16,166 nt of DNA from Acidimicrobiaceae bacterium (GCA_003476595.1 DMTU01000254.1:1712-17877); one strand, 5' to 3'; positions 6,294-13,792 are shown, numbered from the stretch's first letter. The notes: generated by a model not told the origin, from the letters alone. Made by a program: numbers and translations.

Positions 6294-8331
6294 CGAGGGT
6301 CGTCTCCTTGTCGGCGTCCCCGTCGGTGGGGGACGCGGCGGCATCGGAGCCGTCGGTCGGAGTGTGGTCGGCGTGCCCGTCGTGGTGGCCGTGGCCGCCG
6401 TCGGGGTCGTCGGCGGGCTCCATCGCGAGCCCGTAGATGGCGAGCAGCGCCAGGGCGCCGCCGGCGAATGCGATGCCGAGGTTGAAGATCAGGCCCCATC
6501 CGATGAGCGGGAAGGACGCGCACAGCAGGATCGGCCAGTAGGACGGCGCGGGGAGGTGGACGTCGCGGCGGTGGCCGGTCTGGGCGACGTCCTCGGCGGC
6601 GGCGATTCGCACGATGCGGTGGTCGTCGGTCTCGCCGTACTTGCGGTACCAGAACTCGTCGCGGTGGGTGACGACGGGGACGTGGTCGAAGTTGTGCGTC
6701 GGCGCCGGCGAGGCCGTCATCCACTCGATCGACCGCGCATCCCACGGATCGGGACCCGGGGCGACCCACTCGGGCTTCCTGGCGTCGCGCCTGGACACGA
6801 AGATGTTCCAGAAGAAGATCAGGAACGACAGGGCGATCATGAAGGCGCCGATGGTGGACACCAGGTTCCAGACGTTGAAGCCGTAGCCGTCGAAGTAGCT
6901 GTGCGTCCGGCGCGGCATGCCCTGCAGGCCCAGGACGTGCATCGGGCCGAAGGTCAGGTTGAAGCCGAGCAGCATCGTCCAGAAGTGGGCCTTGCCGAGG
7001 CCTTCCCGGAGCATGTGGCCGAAGGCCTTGGGCCACCAGTAGTAGAAGCCGCCGACGAAGCCGAACAGGGCGCCGCCGAAGAGCACGTAGTGGAAGTGGG
7101 CGACGATGTAGTACGTGTCGGTCTGCTGGGTGTCGGCCGGGGCGACGGCGTGGGACACGCCCGACAGGCCGCCGATGGTGAACATCGTGACCAGGCCGAT
7201 CGAGAACAGCATCGGTGTCGTGAACGTGAGCTTGCCGCCCCACATGGTGGCCATCCAGTTCAGGATCTTCACGCCCGTCGGCACGGCGATGAACATCGTC
7301 GAGACGGCGAAGGCTGCCACGGAGATCGGCCCGATGCCCGAGGCGAACATGTGGTGGGCCCACACGCCCCAACCCATGAAGCCGATGGCGGCGCCGGAGA
7401 AGACGATGAACTCGTAGCCGAAGATCGGCTTGCGGGAGAACACCGGGATGGTCTCCGACACGATGCCGAAGGCCGGCAGGATCATGATGTAGACCTCGGG
7501 GTGGCCGAAGATCCAGAAGAGGTGCTCCCAGAGGAGCGGATCGGCCCCGGCGCTCACATCGAAGAAGTTGGCGTCGAAGAGCCGGTCGAAGGTGAGCAGG
7601 AACAGCGCCACCGAGATGACCGGCATCGCGAAGAGCAGCAGGAACTGCGTCACGAGCGACATCCAGGTGAACACGGGCATCTTCATGAGCGTCATGCCCG
7701 GCGCCCGCATGTTGAGGATCGTGGCGATCAGGTTGATGGCACCGACCAGCGAGGCGATGCCGGTGATCTGCAGGCCGATGGCGTAGAAGTCCATGCCGTG
7801 GCTCGGGCTGAAGATGACCGAGGTGTTGGGGGCGTAGGCGAACCAGCCGCCGTCGGCGGCGCCGCCGCCGAGGAACCACGAGCTGTTGAAGAAGAGCCCA
7901 CCGAAGAGGAAGCACCAGAACGAGAAGGCGTTCAGGCGGGGGAACGCCACGTCCCGGGCCCCGATCTGCAGGGGCACCAAGAAGTTGGCGAAGGCGGCGC
8001 CGATGGGCATGACGACCAGGAAGATCATCGTCACGCCGTGCATGGTGAACAGCTGGTTGTAGAGGTCGGCGGAGACGATCTCCTGCTCCGGCGCCGCCAG
8101 CTGCGTGCGGATGATCAGGGCCTCGATGCCGCCGACCAGGAAGAAGAACAGCGCGGCGGCGCCGTACATGATGCCGATGCGCTTGTGGTCGACCGTGAAG
8201 AGCCAGGAGCGCCAGCCCGTGTCGCCCTGGGGCCGGCGGAAGACGCCGAGGGCGTCGTCCGGCGAGGCGTGGCGGGGCCCGGCTTCGAGCTCGAGCGCCT
8301 CGGAGGTGGTGGGTCGTTCGACGATGGCCAT
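6286..8331 (-). CDS. ctaD: Cytochrome c oxidase subunit I with C-terminal TM extension and His-rich tail
   Basis: A 681-residue catalytic subunit of an A-type (aa3/caa3) oxidase that reduces O2 to water and pumps protons. All key residues are present. Low-spin heme a: H98 and H414. Heme a3: H412. CuB: H277, H326, H327. The cross-linked tyrosine is Y281 (GHPEVYI), with E279 of the D-channel. D-channel entry is D127 and N134; K-channel is T352 and K355. GMPRRTHSY (471-479) contacts heme propionates. It exceeds the usual ~550 residues: after about residue 540 a linker leads to an extra hydrophobic hairpin (597-636) resembling subunit IV and then a tail, GGHGHHDGHADH (645-656). The ATG has GAGGAA upstream. 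It starts 11 bases after the ctaC stop. Confidence 0.97.
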   Translation of the reverse strand: MAIVERPTTSEALELEAGPRHASPDDALGVFRRPQGDTGWRSWLFTVDHKRIGIMYGAAALFFFLVGGIEALIIRTQLAAPEQEIVSADLYNQLFTMHGVTMIFLVVMPIGAAFANFLVPLQIGARDVAFPRLNAFSFWCFLFGGLFFNSSWFLGGGAADGGWFAYAPNTSVIFSPSHGMDFYAIGLQITGIASLVGAINLIATILNMRAPGMTLMKMPVFTWMSLVTQFLLLFAMPVISVALFLLTFDRLFDANFFDVSAGADPLLWEHLFWIFGHPEVYIMILPAFGIVSETIPVFSRKPIFGYEFIVFSGAAIGFMGWGVWAHHMFASGIGPISVAAFAVSTMFIAVPTGVKILNWMATMWGGKLTFTTPMLFSIGLVTMFTIGGLSGVSHAVAPADTQQTDTYYIVAHFHYVLFGGALFGFVGGFYYWWPKAFGHMLREGLGKAHFWTMLLGFNLTFGPMHVLGLQGMPRRTHSYFDGYGFNVWNLVSTIGAFMIALSFLIFFWNIFVSRRDARKPEWVAPGPDPWDARSIEWMTASPAPTHNFDHVPVVTHRDEFWYRKYGETDDHRIVRIAAAEDVAQTGHRRDVHLPAPSYWPILLCASFPLIGWGLIFNLGIAFAGGALALLAIYGLAMEPADDPDGGHGHHDGHADHTPTDGSDAAASPTDGDADKETTLVD

Positions 8332-8342
8332 GGTGTGGTTCC

Positions 8343-9548
8343 TCAGTCGAGACTGGTCAGGTAGGCGACCAGGGAGTCGATGTCGGCCTCGCTGAGGCCG
8401 AGGTTCGGCATGCCGCGGTTGTCGTCTGCGGCCATGGGCTTCTCACCGGGCGGGTTGCGCAGCCAGGCTTCGAGCTGGTTGCGGTTGAGCTCGCCACCGA
8501 TCTCGTCCCAGTCGACGGCCTCGTTGCCGTCGGCGTCCTGCCACAGGTTGAAGATCGAGCCGGCGTAGGTGCCCCGGCTGGCGAAGTGGGTGAGGTTCGG
8601 GGCGGCCCCGGACACGACGGTGGCGCCGTCGTACTCGTCGTTCGTGCCCTCGACCAGGTGGCAGCTGGCGCAGCGGCCGGCGAAGACCTCGGCGCCGGCC
8701 TGCTCCTCCGCGCCCTGGGGCTCGGTGGCGGGGGCGAGCTGCTCCTCGACCCAGGCCTCGTACTCGGCCTCGGGGAGGGCGTGCACGACCATGCGCATGT
8801 AGGCGTGGGACAGACCGCAGTACTCGGTGCACTGGCCCACGTAGGTGCCGGGCTCGTCGGCCTCGAGGGACAGGTAGTGGGTGCGGCCGGGGACGGCGTC
8901 CTTCTTGCCGTTGAGCGCCGGGATCCAGAAGCTGTGGATCACGTCGCGGGCCTCGATCTCGAGGTACACGGGCTTGCCGGCCGGGATCACCATCTCGTTG
9001 GCGACCTCGATGTCGGTCTCGTACTCCTCGGGGTTCTCGATGCCCGGGGCGATGACGTCGTCGTCGGCGTAGACGCCGTCGCCGTCGATGTCGTAGTCGT
9101 AGGACCACCACCACTGCTGGCCCACGACCCGGATGCGGGTGGCCTCCTCGCCGGGGTCCTCGGCGAGGTCGAGGATGGTGCTGACCGTGAACACGGCCAT
9201 GAAGGCGAGGATGACGGCGGGCAGGGCGGTCCAGCCGATCTCGAGCTTGGTGTTGCCGTGGAGCTGCTCGGGCAGCTCGTCGCCGGTGTCGTCCTTGCGC
9301 TTGCGGAACTTCCACACCACGAACAGGACGCCGACCTCGACGAGGACGAACACGATGCCGGCCAGGATGAAGGTCAGGTCGGACAGGCCGTCGATCTTGG
9401 AGGCGGCGGGGCCCTCGGGCTCGAGGGTGGTCTGGGGCGTGTCGCCGTCGAGGCTCATGGCGCAGCCCGACAGGACCAGTCCGGCGAGCGCGAGCAGGCC
9501 GAAGAGGCGGACCCGGACGCTGCCGACGGTGGAACGGAAGCGGTGCAT
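8343..9548 (-). CDS. ctaC: Cytochrome c oxidase subunit II fused to cytochrome c (caa3 type)
   Basis: A 401-residue lipoprotein that takes electrons from cytochrome c or its fused heme domain to CuA and then heme a. In order: signal peptide with lipobox LSGC (C29); two transmembrane helices (about 57-80 and 104-126); electron-entry aromatics QQWWWSYDY (144-152); CuA centre H205, C240, E242, C244, H248, M251; linker; cytochrome c domain with CASCH (C293, C296, H297) and likely axial M380. An acidic insert directly after the tryptophans (151-164) matches an EF-hand-like DxDxDG pattern. The ATG at 9548 shares its A with the TGA of the upstream gene (TGATG), with GAGGAG as ribosome-binding site, so the genes are translationally coupled. 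Confidence 0.96.
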   Translation of the reverse strand: MHRFRSTVGSVRVRLFGLLALAGLVLSGCAMSLDGDTPQTTLEPEGPAASKIDGLSDLTFILAGIVFVLVEVGVLFVVWKFRKRKDDTGDELPEQLHGNTKLEIGWTALPAVILAFMAVFTVSTILDLAEDPGEEATRIRVVGQQWWWSYDYDIDGDGVYADDDVIAPGIENPEEYETDIEVANEMVIPAGKPVYLEIEARDVIHSFWIPALNGKKDAVPGRTHYLSLEADEPGTYVGQCTEYCGLSHAYMRMVVHALPEAEYEAWVEEQLAPATEPQGAEEQAGAEVFAGRCASCHLVEGTNDEYDGATVVSGAAPNLTHFASRGTYAGSIFNLWQDADGNEAVDWDEIGGELNRNQLEAWLRNPPGEKPMAADDNRGMPNLGLSEADIDSLVAYLTSLD

Positions 9549-10375
9549 CAGTTGCTCTCCTCGGAGGCGCCTTCGTCGGTGCTCTCGTCGCTGGCCCCGG
9601 CCTCGGCGCCGCCCTCTTCGGCGTGCTCCTCGGAGAGGTCGTGGAACTCGCGCTCGCCGGCCACGGCACCGAAGATGCCGAGGCCGATGGTGACCACGGC
9701 GGCCGCGGCGAGCACGCCGGCGACGAGGTCGGTGCGGATGCGGGGGCGGAGCGAGAGGATCGTGCCGATGACGAAGATGGTGGCCGCGATCGCCAGCGCG
9801 ATCCAGACAGCCCCCAGCTTGCTCACGGCGAGGAACACCCGCGAGTAGCCGACGATGACGATCGCGATGGCGAGGATGCCGGCCAGCGGGACCTCGATGG
9901 GGAACATGATCCGGTTGCGGATCTCGCGGTTGACCGCGGGGTCGCCGGTGGCCCGGTCGGCCCAGGCCTGCATCGTCCACTCGATGGCGACCGCGCCCAG
10001 GGCGATGAGGCCGGCGACGAAGAAGACGTTGTTGAGCACGACGCCGACGACGGTGAGGACGACGCCGAAGGCGCCCACGACCGGCCAGAAGGACGAGCCG
10101 GTGGTGGTGGCGGCGGGGACGGTGTCGGCGCCGAGCAGGGCGGCGGTGGGCTCGGGATCGGCGTCGCGGAACGCGGTGACGCAGAACCCGGCGAACAGGG
10201 CCGACACCGCACCGGCGAGCAGGATGCCGTAGCCGAGGTGCTCGCCGACGCCGCCCTTGTAGCCGAAGCTGATCGGGCCGACGCCCCCGCCGCCGCTGGC
10301 GTAGCCGTAGACCACGGCGGCGAACGCCAGGAGGGCGGCGACGCCGTAGAAGAACTTGGAACCGGTGGTGATCAT
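9548..10375 (-). CDS. Unknown 7-TM protein of the oxidase operon, with subunit IV-like hairpin
   Basis: A 275-residue polytopic membrane protein that I cannot assign by name. Hydrophobic segments lie near residues 8-26, 46-68, 96-113, 114-133, 161-182, 186-208 and 217-239. The acidic Ser/Glu-rich tail (241-275) is probably cytoplasmic. Residues 95-122 align without gaps to the extra hairpin of CtaD (597-624), sharing S, WP, L, G, N and AG, so this stretch looks like the actinobacterial subunit IV fold. No CxxCH or obvious heme-ligand pattern is seen; the few histidines are H46, H245 and H251. Its place between ctaE2 (10-base gap) and ctaC (1-base overlap) makes it very likely an oxidase subunit or assembly partner. 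Confidence 0.85.
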   Translation of the reverse strand: MITTGSKFFYGVAALLAFAAVVYGYASGGGGVGPISFGYKGGVGEHLGYGILLAGAVSALFAGFCVTAFRDADPEPTAALLGADTVPAATTTGSSFWPVVGAFGVVLTVVGVVLNNVFFVAGLIALGAVAIEWTMQAWADRATGDPAVNREIRNRIMFPIEVPLAGILAIAIVIVGYSRVFLAVSKLGAVWIALAIAATIFVIGTILSLRPRIRTDLVAGVLAAAAVVTIGLGIFGAVAGEREFHDLSEEHAEEGGAEAGASDESTDEGASEESN

Positions 10376-10385
10376 CGGTGCTCGC

Positions 10386-11024
10386 CTACTTCACGATCAA
10401 GATGCCGTACCAGAGGACCACGAAGATCCCGACGGTCACGTACCAGTACAGAGCGGCAGCGGACAGGCCCTCGACGTCGCGGCCGGTGAACTGGCCACCG
10501 AGGCTGCGGAGCAGCATGAGGGTGAAGAAGATCAGGGCCGCGGCGGCCATGGCGACGTGGAGCCCCATGATCGTGAAGAGCAGCACGGCCTGCATGGTGG
10601 GCTCGCCGTTGAGGGGGAGCTCCCACTGCGTGAACAGGAAGCCGAGCTGCACGACGTGGGCGATGCCGAGGAGCACGGTGAGGCCGAGGGCGAAGTAGGC
10701 GTGGCCACGGTCCTGCTGCTTGCCGGCGTGCACGGCCCACTGCGCGGTGATCAGCGACATCACCAGCGTGACCATCGTCATGTTGCCCGGGGACAGCGGG
10801 ATGGAGGCGCCGTCGGGCAGCCACTGCTCGCCCTGGCCGATCACCTCGGCCCGGAGGGCGAAGTAGGCCGAGAGCAGACCGCCGAACAGGGCGATCGAGG
10901 CGGCGGACGCCAGCGCGGTGCCGACGAGGAGCACCCGGGGCCGCCGAGGCGGTGCCGGTGGCACGTCCTCCAGGCGCAGCGGGAGCCGTTCGGGGGTCGG
11001 GGTGGTCGCGGTGGCCGTGGCCAT
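10386..11024 (-). CDS. Second, degenerate oxidase subunit III-like protein
   Basis: A 212-residue membrane protein of the heme-copper oxidase subunit III family. It has about five helices: 32-58, 80-99, 108-131, 144-173 and 188-210. The family pattern is recognisable (LFGGLLSAYFALRA, LFTIMGLHVAMAAAALIFF, ALYWYVTVGIFVVLWY). However, the usual YWHFVD motif is YWYVTV (193-198), so the conserved His and Asp are lost, and the Glu of helix 1 is missing. It probably pairs with the equally degenerate ctaD2 just upstream rather than with CtaD. The ATG at 11024 shares a base with the ctaD2 stop (TGATG) and has GGAGG 7 bases upstream. An ordinary subunit III (ctaE) exists downstream, so this is a second copy. 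Confidence 0.88.
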   Translation of the reverse strand: MATATATTPTPERLPLRLEDVPPAPPRRPRVLLVGTALASAASIALFGGLLSAYFALRAEVIGQGEQWLPDGASIPLSPGNMTMVTLVMSLITAQWAVHAGKQQDRGHAYFALGLTVLLGIAHVVQLGFLFTQWELPLNGEPTMQAVLLFTIMGLHVAMAAAALIFFTLMLLRSLGGQFTGRDVEGLSAAALYWYVTVGIFVVLWYGILIVK

Positions 11025-12637
11025 CACTTCGCCTCCGTGGTCGAGGGGCCGGCGCCGTGGCGGGCGTCGTACACCGGGGCCTCCGAGGTGATCGCGGGGG
11101 TCGCACCAGCGGGCGCCCACTCGAGGGTGTTGCCCTCCCACGGGTCGTCCCCGTCGTGGTCCCGCCCGACCGCAGCCTTCAGGACGAGCCCGACGAAGGC
11201 GACGGCGACGAGCACCAGGAGCAGGCCACCGACGATGCTGACGACGTTGAGCACCTCGACGGCGTCGACGTCGTCGCCGCTCACGCCCTGCAGGCGCCAG
11301 GCCTGCTCGAGGAAGCCGGTGATGACGTCGGGCAGGCAGAGCAGGATCGTGCCGACCAGCCCGAGCGCGGCCAGCGCCTTCGACGCGACCTCCTGCACCG
11401 GGGTGCCGAGCAGTCGGGGCGCCCAGTGGGCGAGGCCGGCGAAGAGCCCGAGCAGCGAGGCGACGAGCACGTAGTGGATCTGGGCGGTCTGGGCCGTGGT
11501 CTGGATCAGGTCGAGCGGCTCGATCGCCACCAGGATCCCGTTGAGGATGCCGGTGAGGAGCATCAGCAGCGAGGCCACACCCCACAGCAGCGGGCTGGTG
11601 ACCCGGAGCGAGCCCCGGCGCACCGTGTCGCCGAGCAGGCCGGCGAAGGCGAGGGCGGGCAGCAGGATCAGGATCGAGAAGGCGTAGAAGGGCACGTCGC
11701 CGACGTGGAGCAGCGGTGCCGCACCGTCGGCCCCGAAGCCGGGCATGGCCCAGGCGCCGAAGGCGAGGGCGCCGAAGGCACCGATGGCGCCCTGGGCGAT
11801 GCGGTGCTTGGAGAGGCGGGTGCGGGCCGACACCGGGACGATGTCGCCGATGATGCCGAGGACCGGGATGGCGAACAGGTAGACGCTGGGCTGGGACCAG
11901 GCCCAGGCGATGCGGTCGAGGACGCCGCCGCTGCCGCCGAGGAAGGTCGGGCCGTAGCGGTGGTCGACGTAGACCAGCAGCATCAGGCCGGCGAGGACCG
12001 GGAGCTGGAGGACGACCAGTGCGGCGGTGACGAGGCTCGACCAGGCGAACAGCGGCGTGCGGTGGAGGCCCATGCCGGTGGTTCGCAGCGCGACCGCCGT
12101 GGTGGCGACGCAGATGGTGCCGAGGACCAGGGCGAGCAGCACGGCGATGAAGGAGGCGACGAACAGCTCCACGAAGCGGCTGTCGGCGCCGAAGGGGCCG
12201 CCGTCGGCCACGAAGGAGGCGATGAGCACCGCCCCGCCGAGGAGGTAGGTCCAGTAGGCCGCGGCGGTGGCTCGGGGGAAGGCGACCGTGGCCGCGCCGA
12301 CCTGGGCCGGCACCACGTGGATGCCGAGGCCGATGAAGAGCGGCAGCAGGAACAGGAAGGTGCCGGCGATGCCGTGGAGGCTGAGGGTCTCGCCGAAGAC
12401 GTCGGCGCCGAGCACGTCGCCCAGGCCGTCGGTGTCGACCTTCTCGACGCCCACCAGGGCGCCGGCCACGCCGGCGACGAGCAGGTAGGCGAAGGAGGTG
12501 AAGATCCACAGCCGTCCGATGGTGCGGTGCTCGCCCGTGCCCAGCACGGCGGCGAGGCCGGTGGAGGGGCGAGGCGGCTCCAGAGCCGGAGCGGGGGTGG
12601 TGGCCGCAGGCGGCGCTTGGGTTTCAGTCACGGTCAT
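11024..12637 (-). CDS. Catalytically dead oxidase subunit I paralogue keeping only the low-spin heme site
   Basis: A 537-residue, roughly 12-TM protein clearly homologous to CtaD. LHGIAGTFLF (87-96), VPAQVGAATVAFPR (109-122), WSQPSVYLFAIPVLGII (247-263) and IHYVL (387-391) all align. The low-spin heme ligands H88 and H388 are kept. Every ligand of the O2-reducing centre is replaced: the CuB histidines are Q249, M298 and P299, and the heme a3 histidine is Q386. The channel residues are gone too: Glu is S251, Asp is T117, and the K-channel TGVK motif is absent. Y253 remains. It therefore cannot reduce O2 but could hold one heme for electron transfer, or be structural. The ATG at 12637 follows GGAGGAG by 12 bases. 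It is first in the operon, and automatic annotation would probably call it a normal subunit I. Confidence 0.92.
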   Translation of the reverse strand: MTVTETQAPPAATTPAPALEPPRPSTGLAAVLGTGEHRTIGRLWIFTSFAYLLVAGVAGALVGVEKVDTDGLGDVLGADVFGETLSLHGIAGTFLFLLPLFIGLGIHVVPAQVGAATVAFPRATAAAYWTYLLGGAVLIASFVADGGPFGADSRFVELFVASFIAVLLALVLGTICVATTAVALRTTGMGLHRTPLFAWSSLVTAALVVLQLPVLAGLMLLVYVDHRYGPTFLGGSGGVLDRIAWAWSQPSVYLFAIPVLGIIGDIVPVSARTRLSKHRIAQGAIGAFGALAFGAWAMPGFGADGAAPLLHVGDVPFYAFSILILLPALAFAGLLGDTVRRGSLRVTSPLLWGVASLLMLLTGILNGILVAIEPLDLIQTTAQTAQIHYVLVASLLGLFAGLAHWAPRLLGTPVQEVASKALAALGLVGTILLCLPDVITGFLEQAWRLQGVSGDDVDAVEVLNVVSIVGGLLLVLVAVAFVGLVLKAAVGRDHDGDDPWEGNTLEWAPAGATPAITSEAPVYDARHGAGPSTTEAK

Positions 12638-12719
12638 CGCTGCGGGTTTCTCCTCCGGCCGGGCGACGTCGCGGCGTCGCAACCGGGAACGGTCCGGGTC
12701 GGCTGCCGAATCCGAGCGG

Positions 12720-12725
12720 ACAGTA
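12720..12725 (-). promoter_or_regulatory. Candidate -10 box of the seven-gene oxidase operon
   Basis: TACTGT is the only TANNNT on the - strand in the last 115 or so bases before the operon's first ATG. It implies a start of transcription near 12713 and a leader of about 76 bases with a clear Shine-Dalgarno sequence, unlike the leaderless neighbours. No convincing -35 box was found. Confidence 0.35.
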
Positions 12726-12748
12726 CCCAACGCCCACTTGGCGGCACG

Positions 12749-12769
12749 AACCAGGTCTCCGGACCGGTT
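12749..12769 (-). terminator. Possible hairpin after ctaB
   Basis: Arms AACC(a)GGTC (12749-12757) and GACCGGTT (12762-12769) pair over 8 bp with one bulged base and a 4-base loop. It lies about 40 bases beyond the ctaB stop and upstream of the oxidase -10 box. No T-tract follows on the - strand. Confidence 0.3.
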
Positions 12770-12809
12770 TCGCGATGACCGCGGACCCTCGACATCCGAG
12801 CGGGCACGG

Positions 12810-13706
12810 TCAGAATCCGCTGCGCACCAGCTGGTCCAGCGCCATGGCACCGAACAGGAGGCTCACGTACGTGATGGACCACCCGAAGAGGCGCATGGCC
12901 CGGGCGTAGGAGGCGTCGCGGAGCAGCCGGTACGCCTGGTAGGTGAAGATGGCGCCGAGCACGGTGGCGGCGGCGACGTACAGGGCGCCCATGCCGGCCA
13001 CCGGGGCGAACAGGAGCGTCAGGGCCCAGGTGACCACCGTGTAGGCGATCATCTGGCGCACCGTGGAGCGCACGTCGGCGACCACCGGCATCATCGGCAC
13101 CTCGGCCGCGGCGTAGTCGTCCTTGTACTTGATGGCCAGCGCCCAGAAGTGGGGCGGGGTCCAGAAGAAGATGACCCCGAACAGGATCACCGGCGCCCAG
13201 TCCAGGGAGTTGGTGACGCTGGACCAGCCGATGAGCACCGGCACGGCCCCGGCCGCACCGCCGATCACGATGTTCTGCGTGGAGGTCCGCTTCAGCCACA
13301 GCGTGTAGACGAACACGTAGAACAGGCAGGCGGCCACGGCCAGCACGGCCGAGAGCAGGTTGACCGTCGACCACAGGAGGGCGAACGCGGCGACCTCGAG
13401 GGCGATGGCGAACACGAGGGCGTTGCGGGGCTCGATGACCCCGGTGACCAGCGGGCGGTTGCGGGTGCGGGCCATCAGGGCGTCGATGTCGCGGTCGACG
13501 TACATGTTGACGGCGTGGGCACCACCGGCGGCGAGGGTGCCGCCGACCACGGTGGTGACGATGAGCCACAGCGACGGGATGCCCCGGGCGGCCACGATCT
13601 GGACGGGCACCGTGGTCACCAGCAGCAGCTCGATGATCTGCGGCTTCGTCAGCGAGACGTAGGCGCCGACCTTGGACCGGAGCGAGGGGGTGGCGGCCAC
13701 GAGCAT
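12810..13706 (-). CDS. ctaB: Heme O synthase (protoheme IX farnesyltransferase)
   Basis: A UbiA-family membrane prenyltransferase that adds farnesyl to heme B, giving heme O for the aa3 oxidase. With the ATG start it is 298 residues. The first Mg-diphosphate motif NMYVDRDID gives N67, D71 and D75. YTLWLKRTSTQN (134-145) and the second acidic motif DDYAAAEVPMMP (from 196) are the CtaB-specific loops. Eight to nine helices are seen and the length is normal. The frame also has a GTG at 13712, but the -10-like TAGGCT ends only 3 bases before it, whereas the ATG at 13706 is 9 bases away. The ATG is therefore preferred, on a leaderless mRNA. It is divergent from ctaA, the next enzyme of the pathway. 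Confidence 0.95.
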   Translation of the reverse strand: MLVAATPSLRSKVGAYVSLTKPQIIELLLVTTVPVQIVAARGIPSLWLIVTTVVGGTLAAGGAHAVNMYVDRDIDALMARTRNRPLVTGVIEPRNALVFAIALEVAAFALLWSTVNLLSAVLAVAACLFYVFVYTLWLKRTSTQNIVIGGAAGAVPVLIGWSSVTNSLDWAPVILFGVIFFWTPPHFWALAIKYKDDYAAAEVPMMPVVADVRSTVRQMIAYTVVTWALTLLFAPVAGMGALYVAAATVLGAIFTYQAYRLLRDASYARAMRLFGWSITYVSLLFGAMALDQLVRSGF

Positions 13707-13715
13707 GACCACGTG

Positions 13716-13721
13716 AGCCTA
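13716..13721 (-). promoter_or_regulatory. -10 box of ctaB (leaderless)
   Basis: TAGGCT on the - strand, 9 bases before the ATG at 13706. A TTGGTC lies 18 bases further upstream as a possible -35 box. The same hexamer precedes ctaG. Confidence 0.5.
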
Positions 13722-13792
13722 CGTCCGTCGGGACGGGGGGACCAAGACGCCCCCTGCCCCGCGGCGCCTGGCACCGGCGGCACCGCAGCGGC

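Noticed and set aside
6294..6344. Upstream ATG start for ctaE at 6344
   Set aside because: It would lie 59 bases inside ctaD and add a Pro/Arg-rich stretch; the TTG at 6293 has a properly placed AAGGAG.
5899..8364. An 821-codon + strand open frame opposite ctaD
   Set aside because: Low-complexity Glu/Asp/Val/Gly/His-rich antisense shadow of ctaD and ctaE, whose real frames carry full oxidase motifs.
8493..8540. Second possible calcium loop in the cytochrome c domain of CtaC (DADGNEAVDWDE)
   Set aside because: The acidic residues do not fall in EF-hand register; the stretch is probably just an acidic surface loop.
11024..12637. ctaD2 as a cbb3- or NO-reductase-type subunit I
   Set aside because: Those families keep the heme b3 and CuB/FeB histidines, and all are replaced here; local similarity is to A-type CtaD.
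10952..12778. A 608-codon + strand open frame opposite ctaD2
   Set aside because: Antisense shadow with Glu/Gly/Asp-rich repetitive composition and no recognisable domain.
12638..12850. N-terminal extension of ctaD2 up to an ATG at 12850
   Set aside because: The extra 71 residues overlap ctaB, are Arg/Ser-rich and non-membrane; the ATG at 12637 has GGAGGAG upstream and gives a normal N-terminus.
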